NCBI GenBank assembly: GCA_003455945.1
Contig: DMPQ01000260.1
Location: forward strand, 2,201-8,656
Origin: Planctomycetaceae bacterium
GTDB taxonomy: Bacteria > Planctomycetota > Planctomycetia > Pirellulales > Pirellulaceae
Reading direction: 5' to 3'
DNA: 6,456 nucleotides
Below, one piece after another: positions 1 through 5,695 of this stretch. The notes under the pieces are model-generated. The model had not been told where the DNA came from and did no database searches. It was given only the letters and a program-made list of their open reading frames with translations. The position numbers and the translations under genes are program-made. Numbering within the stretch: position 1 is the first letter of the stretch; each line of letters starts with the position of its first letter.

Positions 1-119
1 ACACCGCCGGCAAGCAGCATCTGCTGGAGAAAGCCGCGCCGCGTCGTCTTGTCGTACTCGGTCACCGCGTCGTAGTAGTTGTCGCGTCCGACCTGGCGTT
101 CTTCCGGAGTCAGGTTCAT
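1..119 (-). CDS. Probable Tat-exported Gfo/Idh/MocA-type oxidoreductase, N-terminal 39 codons only
   Basis: Only the first 39 codons are in the window; the gene continues past base 1. The protein starts MNLTPEERQVGRDNYYDAV, and a twin-arginine stretch TTRRGFLQQ (about residues 26-34) follows, then a hydrophobic run beginning MLLAGGV. This is the layout of a Tat signal, which exports folded, often cofactor-bound enzymes. The twin arginines are preceded by a long, acidic n-region. I recall the opening segment plus a Tat-like RR motif from planctomycete Gfo/Idh/MocA-family NAD(P)-dependent oxidoreductases; that is recollection, and no catalytic domain is visible to confirm it. The ATG at 119-117 is supported by AGGAG at 128-132, eight bases upstream. 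It overlaps the DoxX stop codon as ATGA, so translational coupling to that gene is likely. A different Tat substrate remains possible. Confidence 0.55.
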   Translation of the reverse strand, partial: MNLTPEERQVGRDNYYDAVTEYDKTTRRGFLQQMLLAGG

Positions 120-1276
120 GTGCCGCTCTCCTCCCGAGCCTGCGATCCGCGACGTGCGAACCGACCGATGAAGTAGTCGAGGCCGCCGAACTGCCCGCCG
201 CCCACTGCGGCAAGCACGAGCAGACCTCCCATTTCGATGATCTGGCTGATCGAATCCTGAGCTCCCGGAACTCCGGGGAGCTGTGTCGCGACGATCATCG
301 ACAGAAATCCGGCTCCGATCAGTCCGACGATCCGCGTGCCGAGACCGACGATCAGCAGGATGCCGACGGCGATGTCGAAGTACGGGACCGTCGAATCGAT
401 CAGCCGCAGCAGCGGTGTCTTGGCATTGGGGCGATCGAGACGCACTTCGATGCCGTCGGCGGGGCCGTCCGCGTTTCTCTGCCGCGGCAGAGCGATCGCA
501 TTCAGCTCCTTTTCCAAGGAATTCCAGGTCGCATCGATCTCGGCGAGCCACGGACCGCGCGCCTTGATCATGTCGACCGAGATCGTCGCCTGCTGCCCCT
601 GCAACGACTCGACGTGCCGGATGATCGCCTCCTTCGCTTCGCCGTCCCGAGCGAACCCGCGGCGCCGCGTCTCCCAGCCGTCGAAGTAGTTGTTGATCTC
701 GTCGGTCGAGCCGTCGAGCACGTACAGCAACGAGTCGCTGCATCCGGCGAGCACGGCATCGGCCGCCTCGTTCTGCCGCCGCAACGCCTCGATCTCCTCG
801 CGCAGGCGACGCTCCGTCTCGCGAGCCTCGATCAACTCGTTCGTCAGGCTCTCCGTCCAGGCCGATTCGTCCCCCGACTCGCGGAGCGATTCGAGCTCTT
901 CCAGACGCTTGCGATTCGTCTCGCGCTCCCCTCGGATCAGATCCTCGATCGCCGGGTCACCGAAGCGGTAATGCGTCGCGACCAGCTCCTTGAAGTCGTC
1001 CCACGCCCGAAGCGTCGGAGCGGGATCGATCCGGTTGCCCGGCTTGCCGTCGGCATCGAAGCAGAGACGCTCGAAGCCGTCGTTGTCGGCGACCAAGGAT
1101 TGGAAGAACGGCGCAAAGGGACCCTTGGCGGCTCCGAAGAAGCTCCCTGCCGACCAGAGGTCGCTGTGGAACTTCTTCTCCCCTTCGCGCACGAAATGGA
1201 CTCCGATCACGACGCGCAGCAGCAGGATGGCCAGCAGCGCGGCAAGACCGGCAGACCGCGGGGAAAGGACGGGCAT
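116..1276 (-). CDS. DoxX-type integral membrane protein with a large coiled-coil insert (386 aa)
   Basis: The ends of this protein resemble the DoxX family of small four-helix membrane proteins, whose biochemical role is poorly settled (some members are linked to redox partners). A first helix at about residues 8-28 runs into RVVIGVHFVREGEKKF, the usual DoxX opening. Three more helices follow at about 297-314, 316-332 and 346-362, with LIDSTVPYFDIAVG leading in and TQLPGVPG between helices three and four. Normal DoxX proteins are about 130-180 residues. Here roughly residues 60-295 form a hydrophilic insert between helices one and two, with a Glu/Arg-rich coiled coil at about 113-172, predicted extracytoplasmic. 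I chose the ATG at 1276-1274 because GAGG lies ten bases upstream and the helix follows at once; the open frame continues to 1771 but is Arg-rich and unlike real protein. The stop overlaps the next gene by four bases. Confidence 0.8.
   Translation of the reverse strand: MPVLSPRSAGLAALLAILLLRVVIGVHFVREGEKKFHSDLWSAGSFFGAAKGPFAPFFQSLVADNDGFERLCFDADGKPGNRIDPAPTLRAWDDFKELVATHYRFGDPAIEDLIRGERETNRKRLEELESLRESGDESAWTESLTNELIEARETERRLREEIEALRRQNEAADAVLAGCSDSLLYVLDGSTDEINNYFDGWETRRRGFARDGEAKEAIIRHVESLQGQQATISVDMIKARGPWLAEIDATWNSLEKELNAIALPRQRNADGPADGIEVRLDRPNAKTPLLRLIDSTVPYFDIAVGILLIVGLGTRIVGLIGAGFLSMIVATQLPGVPGAQDSISQIIEMGGLLVLAAVGGGQFGGLDYFIGRFARRGSQAREESGT
128..132 (-). promoter_or_regulatory. Shine-Dalgarno site for the Tat-type oxidoreductase
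   Basis: On the minus strand the bases read GGGAGGAGAG with the core AGGAG at 128-132, eight bases before the ATG at 119-117. It lies inside the end of the DoxX coding region. It fixes the start of the partial gene and indicates its own ribosome loading in addition to coupling through the ATGA overlap. Confidence 0.7.
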
Positions 1277-1286
1277 CGGCGAATCG

Positions 1287-1290
1287 CCTC
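1287..1290 (-). promoter_or_regulatory. Shine-Dalgarno site (GAGG) for the DoxX-type gene
   Basis: The minus strand reads GAGGCGATTCGCCG directly before the ATG at 1276, putting GAGG ten bases from the start. The spacing is slightly long but acceptable. It favours this ATG over the starts further upstream in the same open frame. Confidence 0.5.
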
Positions 1291-1348
1291 GCAGACGAAG
1301 GACAGGGGAGTTCACGGTCCGGGCCGGGACCGACTCTCGACGATGGGG

Positions 1349-1367
1349 GCCCTTCGGGTCGAAGGGC
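1349..1367 (-). other. Perfect 8-bp hairpin in the DoxX leader
   Basis: GCCCTTCG (1349-1356) and CGAAGGGC (1360-1367) are exact inverted repeats around a three-base loop. No U-rich run follows on either strand, so it is not a classical intrinsic terminator. It lies about 70 bases before the DoxX start and directly downstream of the promoter-like AT-rich spot, so it could sit at the 5' end of a separate DoxX mRNA, or be a processing or stability element. Confidence 0.45.
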
Positions 1368-1375
1368 GATCCCTG

Positions 1376-1404
1376 ATTATGATTGCCGCTCTCCCCGCCG
1401 CAAA
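1376..1404 (-). promoter_or_regulatory. Weak sigma-70-like promoter candidate for DoxX
   Basis: The minus strand carries CATAAT at 1381-1376 (one mismatch to TATAAT) inside the only clearly AT-rich patch of this gap. About 16 bases upstream is TTGCGG (1403-1398), which matches only the TTG of the -35 consensus. Transcription would begin near 1369, giving a leader of roughly 90 bases that starts with the hairpin at 1349-1367. Planctomycete promoter consensus is not well fixed, so this is only a candidate. Confidence 0.25.
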
Positions 1405-1409
1405 CCAGC

Positions 1410-1442
1410 GTCGAGCGTCGAACCGACCGCCGAACGCTCGAC
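1410..1442. repeat. 9-bp inverted repeat, possible operator or hairpin
   Basis: GTCGAGCGT (1410-1418) and ACGCTCGAC (1434-1442) are exact inverted repeats separated by 15 bases. It lies just upstream of the promoter candidate on the minus strand, a position where an activator or repressor could bind. CG-rich words like these recur by chance in this sequence, so significance is uncertain. Confidence 0.3.
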
Positions 1443-1579
1443 CGCAAGCGTCGATGCGCGACAACAGGAGAACGGCGTCGGGATCGAGTTGGCCGAGCCG
1501 CTACCGAACGGCAGCACGAACCGCCGTCACGAGCGGCCCGAACGCCGTCGCTCCACCGGCCCCCGCTCCCAGCGAGCCG

Positions 1580-1603
1580 CTCCCCTCGAGAAGTCAGAGG
1601 GAG
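1580..1603 (-). terminator. Imperfect hairpin after the anchored-protein gene, doubtful terminator
   Basis: On the minus strand CTCCCTC (1603-1597) can pair with GAGGGGAG (1587-1580) with one bulged G, beginning 22 bases after the TGA at 1628-1626. No T-run follows, so intrinsic termination would be weak. It may protect the mRNA 3' end or cause partial read-through. Confidence 0.2.
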
Positions 1604-1625
1604 TTCAGCGAAAGGCTGCTCCGGA

Positions 1626-3548
1626 TCAGTTTCCCGAGCCGCCGTTGCCGGTCGGCGCGGTCGGAGGCGTTTCGGGAGTCGCAGGCGCCGGCGTCTCGGA
1701 CGGAGTTTCGCGCGGCGACGAGGTTTCGCTGCCGTTGCCGCTCCCCTCTGAGCCCCCCTCCCCTGCTCCATCGCCGTCTCCGGCCGGAGTCATCGGTTCG
1801 GTCGTCGGCTCGCCGCCCAATTCGGGCGGGAGCGGCGGAATCGTGCCGTCGGGCCCGGGGGGCTCGAGCGGAATCGCGGTCGGCGGAGTCAGATCGATGG
1901 CCGGAGGGGCGGTCGGCGGTCCTTCCCCTTGCTCCAGCCGCTCCAACTGCTCGGCGACCGACCCGAGACCGATTCGCGCGAAGACGAAATCGAGCGCGAA
2001 CGGATCCGGGAACGGCTCACCCAGCAGATCGAGCACCTTCCGGTACTCGTCGGTCAGCTCCTTCAGTTCGTCCGCCGCGATGCCGTCGACCAGTTCCGGG
2101 TATTCCCGCATGATCTCGGCCCACAAGGCGAACGCTTCTTCGTACTTCTCGCGACCGCCGACCGTGCTGGTCGTCTCGCCGGTGATCGGATCGACCTCCT
2201 CGGTCGTCGTCAGCACCCCCTTCTGGATCAGCGCCTGAGCGTCGTAGATCGCCGCGCGAGCCTGAAGGTTGGTCGGCGTCTGTTCGGCCTGGCTCCGCTT
2301 GAGCCAGTACAGGTAGTTCACCGTGCTGCGGTACTGCTCGATCCGCTGGAGCTCGGTCGCCGCCGCCTGAAGCTGTCGCAGCACTCGGTACGCTTCGTCG
2401 TACTGCTCCGCCGGGACCGCTTCGAGGATCAACGAGTCTTCGACTCGGATGCGAGCCGCGGTATCGACCGCCAGGAAGAGCTCTTCCGGAGTCCGCTCCG
2501 CGGCCGGCTTGGCGAAAGCGGCTTGGTTCTCGGGAGGGAGTTCGGCGAGCAGCGCCGCGGCGAGCCGTTCCCGTTCGCCCGGAGCGAAGGCGTCCAGATC
2601 GCGCTGCAGCTGCATCACCTTCTCGTAGGTCACCTGCTTGTCGTTCAGTCGCAGCTGGGTTTCCCACGAGGTCTTGAGCGACCGGTTGCCGTAGGCGTTC
2701 CAGGCATCGAACGCCTCTTCCCAGGTCCGGCGAGCCGGCTCTTCGGGACGGAACTCCTTCTCGAGGTCCATCGCCGCATTGCGGAACTGACTCGGGGCCT
2801 CGCGATAGAACATCAGATGGCTCGTGTTGGTGCTCAGCGGCACCCCTTCACGCACCTTGTTCTCGGCCTGCAGGAACCATTGCCGAGCGACGAGCCAGTT
2901 GTCGACGCCGTAGGGAGTCGTCACGCGATCGTCCATCGGGACGTGCGTCGCCAGCTCCTCGTGATAGTCGACATCCTTGCGGAACATGTTCCGGAACTGA
3001 AGGCTCTCGTCCGACCGAGCGATCTTCATGCCGAAGAACATCCCGAGCGAACGGAGCAGGTCGTAGCTCCGGCGGTTGTAGGCGAGCCCCTTGGTCAGGA
3101 ACTCGAACCCCTTCTTCACCCAGTCGTAGCGCCCCTGGTAGTCGTCGAACTCGACCGAGACGTTGTACGAGATGTTGTGCGCCTGGTACTCCCAGACCTC
3201 GATGAAGTTCGGCTGGAGCTTGATGATCTGGTTGACCGTCGCCGAGAACGCTTCCCAGTTCTCCTCGTCCTTGAAGGTGTTCGCCTGATCCCACAGGATC
3301 ATCACGGCGATCCCCTTCATGCCGAGCGACGCCAGCTTCATCGTCTCGCTGGCCGGATCGATCTCGCCGAGCGACGACTGCGACAGGTCGTGTTCGGTTC
3401 GGGTCCGAGCGAGCACGCCCCCTTCGTTCCCCGAGCCGCCGCCGGTCCCCTTCACCGCCGGGCGACCGAGCAGCGAGAGCGGGATGGCCAAGAGGCCGAT
3501 CAGGCTGACGTAGACCACCTTGCGCCAGAAAGTCGGGTTCTGAGTCAT
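1626..3548 (-). CDS. Membrane-anchored extracytoplasmic helical (TPR-like) protein, planctomycete hypothetical family (640 aa)
   Basis: No catalytic motif is visible and I cannot assign a function. A short basic N-terminus and one hydrophobic segment at about residues 11-28 (VVYVSLIGLLAIPLSLLG) anchor it, and the rest should be extracytoplasmic. Residues about 70-180 look like helical TPR-type repeats, including LWDQANTFKDEENWEAF, then QIIKLQPNFIEVWEYQAHNI, then WVKKGFEFLTKGLAYN. The body to about 535 stays helical and charged, with DNWLVARQWFLQAE near 216-229. Residues 541-640 are a low-complexity tail. I recall relatives in planctomycete genomes carrying the uninformative label 'IRE (iron responsive element)'; that is memory, not evidence of iron regulation. 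The ATG at 3548-3546 was chosen over an earlier in-frame start at 3596 because GGGAG lies eight bases upstream and the ATG overlaps the permease stop as ATGA. Confidence 0.75.
   Translation of the reverse strand: MTQNPTFWRKVVYVSLIGLLAIPLSLLGRPAVKGTGGGSGNEGGVLARTRTEHDLSQSSLGEIDPASETMKLASLGMKGIAVMILWDQANTFKDEENWEAFSATVNQIIKLQPNFIEVWEYQAHNISYNVSVEFDDYQGRYDWVKKGFEFLTKGLAYNRRSYDLLRSLGMFFGMKIARSDESLQFRNMFRKDVDYHEELATHVPMDDRVTTPYGVDNWLVARQWFLQAENKVREGVPLSTNTSHLMFYREAPSQFRNAAMDLEKEFRPEEPARRTWEEAFDAWNAYGNRSLKTSWETQLRLNDKQVTYEKVMQLQRDLDAFAPGERERLAAALLAELPPENQAAFAKPAAERTPEELFLAVDTAARIRVEDSLILEAVPAEQYDEAYRVLRQLQAAATELQRIEQYRSTVNYLYWLKRSQAEQTPTNLQARAAIYDAQALIQKGVLTTTEEVDPITGETTSTVGGREKYEEAFALWAEIMREYPELVDGIAADELKELTDEYRKVLDLLGEPFPDPFALDFVFARIGLGSVAEQLERLEQGEGPPTAPPAIDLTPPTAIPLEPPGPDGTIPPLPPELGGEPTTEPMTPAGDGDGAGEGGSEGSGNGSETSSPRETPSETPAPATPETPPTAPTGNGGSGN
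1629..1928 (-). other. Low-complexity Pro/Gly/Ser/Thr/Glu-rich C-terminal tail of the anchored protein
   Basis: About the last 100 residues (541-640) are almost free of aromatic and large hydrophobic residues. A proline-rich part (PPTAPPAIDLTPPTAIPLEP) is followed by a Gly/Asp/Glu/Ser part (GDGDGAGEGGSEGSGNGS) and a Thr/Pro/Ser/Glu part ending GNGGSGN. This looks disordered. Comparable tails serve as linkers or wall-spanning segments, but no anchoring or sorting signal is present. Confidence 0.75.
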
Positions 3549-3561
3549 GCCGCGATCTCCC
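3545..3561 (-). promoter_or_regulatory. ATGA stop/start overlap with Shine-Dalgarno, permease to anchored protein
   Basis: The permease stop TGA (3547-3545) overlaps the ATG of the next gene (3548-3546). GGGAG at 3557-3561, inside the last permease codons, lies eight bases from that ATG. Such a junction normally gives coupled translation and roughly matched amounts of the two proteins. Confidence 0.7.
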
Positions 3562-5602
3562 GAGTCCTCAGGGCGAAGTAGCCGACCACCGAGCATCCGG
3601 CGGCGAACGTGAGCGTGACGAGCATCTGGATCGCCAACAGCCCGAACGGAATGTCATAGCCGTCGGCGAGCGGCACCTGGCTGTCGAACTTGGTGAAGTC
3701 CGGAACGATGTTGGTCGTCGCGTTCATCACTTGCAGCACGATCTCGTCGGCCGACGAGAGCCAGCCTCCGTCGCCGATCTCGCCCGTCAGGTTCATCTGA
3801 GTCACCAGGCGATAGAGCGCCTCCAGCGGTCCGCCCCCCTCGAGCTCCTTGGAAGCCAGTTCGTTGATGAACTGACCGAAGAAGCCGACACAGAGTCCCG
3901 AGAGGGTCGACAGGAGCGAAACCGACGCATTGAGGAAGGTGCTCAGCGTGACGCCGAGCGACGTCACGAGCGCCAATTGCATCCAGATCCCGAGATAGCA
4001 CTTGCCGAAGTTCAGGGCGAAAGAGGCGTCCTTCATCTTGAAGTAGACGCTCGCCGGCGAGACGCCGAAATACTGGCCAGGGTCGTTGCATCGCAGCACC
4101 GCCTCGAGCGTCCCCGTCTCTCCCGCCAGCTCGTCGAACAGGTCCATCTCGACCCGCTGCGGATTCCCTTCGACATCCTGCCAATTCACCATCTGGCGCC
4201 GCTCGATCGGCAGCGTCTGGATCGCGTATTCCTGACTCTCGAACGCGATCGGATCGCTCGTGAAGACGACCTGGCGGCCGTCGACCTCCTTGGTGTTGCG
4301 GAAGATGATCTCTCCCGTCACGCGCCGCGTGATGTCTCCCTTGAGCGTTCGGAAGACGCGCAGACTCAGGTCGAGCGGAACTCGTTCGGCCGGAAAGTCG
4401 CTCCCGCGCAGGCCGATGAAGCGGAAGATCGCTCGCGACATGCTGCTGCCGCCGTCGATGTAGCTGAACTTCATCGACATCTTGCCGACGTTCACCCCTT
4501 CGCGAGCGACTCCTCCCTCGCGATCCAGGAACGACAGCTCGTCGGCATACCGCGGCACGCGAGCGACCAGAATGTCGACCGGTCCCGACGTCTCGAGCGT
4601 CGCGCCCGCTTCCTGAAGCAGCTCGCCCAGAGGCCACGCGTCGATCAGGCCGACCACGTCATACAGCCCCTCCTGCACCTCGATCTTCAGGCCGCCGTCG
4701 CGGAACAGGGTGTAGGTGAGACCGTCCCGTTCGAGTCGCTTGCCGTCGGCCGGAATCCCGTCCAGGATCACGTCGTGCCGGTGGCCGCTCTCGACCTGAG
4801 TCCGGAGCGCGAGGTCGACCCAGCGGACCCCGGTCCCTTCGCTGGTGAGCGATTCGCGGTCGGCGTCGAGCAGCTGGAGTTCGATCCGATGCCGATGCCC
4901 CGACTCGCGACGCGTCTGAGCCTCGTAATAGGCGTTGTCCGAAGCGCGACGTCCCGACGGCGTGTCGGTCGAGCTCGGCTCGATCCGAGCGAACTCGGTC
5001 ACTTCGGCCCGATGGTCGTGACTGAGACCGGCGATGACGAAGCCCAGGCTGATCAGCCCCATCGCGGTCAGCAGCACGGAGCCGACGAGCAGGAACCCGA
5101 CGATCCGGCCGACGACGATCTCGCTCGCCCGGATCGGCTTGGTCACCACCGTGTAGATCGTCTTGTTCTGGATGTCCTGCGGCAGGCTGAAGGTGCTGAT
5201 CAGCAGCCCCATGAACAGGACCAGGAACTGCGTGCCGGCCAGCACGAATCCCAGGTAGGTCCGCTCCGGATGGTCGCTGCTCGAATCCAGGAACCAACCG
5301 CCGAAGAGCAGCGCCAGCGCGAAGATGCCGAAGGCCACCAACATCACGCGGCGTCTGAGCGTCTCCTGGATCGCCAGCCGCGCAATGGCGCCGACGCGAC
5401 GCGGCGATAGCATCAGATCGGGGACCGCCCGAAAGATCCCCTCCCACACCTTGTAGAACGCTTCCGACGGACCGTAGCGGACGATCGAGATCAGCGCCGC
5501 GATCGCGGTGCCGAGCGCCGCCGCCGCGACCGCGACCAGGAAGAACTGCCACAGGGCAGGTCCGATCCAGTCGAGGATCCCCTTGTAGTCGTCGTAGCCC
5601 AT
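3545..5602 (-). CDS. ABC-2-like transporter permease with a large extracytoplasmic domain (685 aa)
   Basis: This is probably the membrane subunit driven by the ATPase encoded just upstream. An extra hydrophobic segment lies at about residues 17-41. The ABC-2-like core follows: an amphipathic stretch IARLAIQETLRRR (73-85), helices at about 86-105, 117-139 and 164-192, and the coupling-type loop DIQNKTIYTVVTKPIRASEI (143-162), which resembles NosY and similar exporters. Two closely spaced helices at about 535-579 and a last one at about 652-678 complete it, with PDFTKFD (634-640) in the loop before the last. Residues about 194-533 form a soluble domain between helices three and four of the core, predicted extracytoplasmic; that loop is short in ordinary ABC-2 permeases. 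The hexapeptide ESGHRH occurs twice there (233-238, 271-276). The start has no clear Shine-Dalgarno; Met64 at 5413 is a less likely alternative because residues 1-63 look genuinely coding. Substrate unknown. Confidence 0.8.
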   Translation of the reverse strand: MGYDDYKGILDWIGPALWQFFLVAVAAAALGTAIAALISIVRYGPSEAFYKVWEGIFRAVPDLMLSPRRVGAIARLAIQETLRRRVMLVAFGIFALALLFGGWFLDSSSDHPERTYLGFVLAGTQFLVLFMGLLISTFSLPQDIQNKTIYTVVTKPIRASEIVVGRIVGFLLVGSVLLTAMGLISLGFVIAGLSHDHRAEVTEFARIEPSSTDTPSGRRASDNAYYEAQTRRESGHRHRIELQLLDADRESLTSEGTGVRWVDLALRTQVESGHRHDVILDGIPADGKRLERDGLTYTLFRDGGLKIEVQEGLYDVVGLIDAWPLGELLQEAGATLETSGPVDILVARVPRYADELSFLDREGGVAREGVNVGKMSMKFSYIDGGSSMSRAIFRFIGLRGSDFPAERVPLDLSLRVFRTLKGDITRRVTGEIIFRNTKEVDGRQVVFTSDPIAFESQEYAIQTLPIERRQMVNWQDVEGNPQRVEMDLFDELAGETGTLEAVLRCNDPGQYFGVSPASVYFKMKDASFALNFGKCYLGIWMQLALVTSLGVTLSTFLNASVSLLSTLSGLCVGFFGQFINELASKELEGGGPLEALYRLVTQMNLTGEIGDGGWLSSADEIVLQVMNATTNIVPDFTKFDSQVPLADGYDIPFGLLAIQMLVTLTFAAGCSVVGYFALRTREIAA

Positions 5603-5604
5603 GT

Positions 5605-5617
5605 TTCGGGAACCGAA
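5605..5617 (-). other. Small 5-bp hairpin at the permease start
   Basis: TTCGG (5605-5609) and CCGAA (5613-5617) pair around three bases, ending two bases before the ATG at 5602. It occupies the place where a Shine-Dalgarno would be. It could modulate initiation, but a stem this short may be chance. Confidence 0.25.
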
Positions 5618-5646
5618 TAAGAGAGGAGAGAACGAAGGGCGGTCGT

Positions 5647-5678
5647 CGAGCGAGACGGACGAGAAAGGGGCTCGCTCG
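5647..5678 (-). terminator. 8-bp inverted repeat after the ATPase gene, possible attenuator
   Basis: CGAGCGAG (5647-5654) and CTCGCTCG (5671-5678) are exact inverted repeats with a 16-base loop, starting 17 bases after the ATPase stop on the transcribed strand. No T-run follows, so it is at best a weak terminator. It could reduce read-through into the permease or stabilise the upstream mRNA. Confidence 0.35.
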
Positions 5679-5695
5679 CCGCCGAAACGGAACGA

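Larger units (their letters stand above)
1277..1625. other. 349-base intergenic region between the anchored protein and DoxX
   Basis: I see no convincing gene here. Open frames cross it on both strands, but their products are dominated by Arg, Ser and Pro, as expected of random GC-rich sequence. It holds, from upstream to downstream on the transcribed minus strand, an imperfect hairpin just after the previous stop (1580-1603), a 9-base inverted repeat (1410-1442), a small AT-rich island with a promoter-like hexamer (1376-1381) and a perfect 8-base hairpin (1349-1367). The arrangement suggests partial termination or processing followed by an internal promoter, but none of these elements is strong alone. 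Confidence 0.5.
5603..5695 (-). other. 93-base spacer between ATPase and permease genes
   Basis: There is no gene. The spacer contains a perfect 8-base inverted repeat and a small hairpin next to the permease start. On the transcribed strand its middle is pyrimidine-rich (CTCTCCTCTC at 5630-5621) and no Shine-Dalgarno precedes the permease. The two genes probably share a transcript, but unlike the other junctions they are not translationally overlapped. Confidence 0.6.

Noticed and set aside
1410..1442. Repeated GTCGA/CGAGC words as a designed repeat array
   Set aside because: Similar CG-rich words occur throughout the window because of base composition. Only one exact pair with symmetric arms is present and there is no regular spacing.
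1277..1771. N-terminal extension of the DoxX frame to a start at 1771
   Set aside because: The extra 165 residues are Arg-rich, overlap the end of the upstream gene and do not look like protein. The ATG at 1276 has a nearby GAGG and leads directly into a membrane helix.
614..2113. Long plus-strand open frame (499 codons)
   Set aside because: It lies antisense to DoxX and the anchored protein. Its product is Arg/Pro/Ser-rich with no domain, as expected where GC-rich genes leave few stops on the other strand.
1626..3548. An iron-responsive element implied by the family label I remember
   Set aside because: Nothing in the sequence shows an RNA iron-responsive element or an iron-binding site. 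The label appears to be an annotation artefact.
1929..3581. Long plus-strand open frame (550 codons)
   Set aside because: It is antisense to the whole body of the anchored-protein gene, with repetitive Leu/Arg/Val/Asp composition typical of a reverse-strand shadow. The minus-strand gene has a Shine-Dalgarno, a coupled start and a sensible membrane anchor.
3731..5410. Long plus-strand open frame (559 codons)
   Set aside because: It is antisense to the permease. The product is hydrophilic and rich in Arg, Asp, Gln and His with no recognisable motif.
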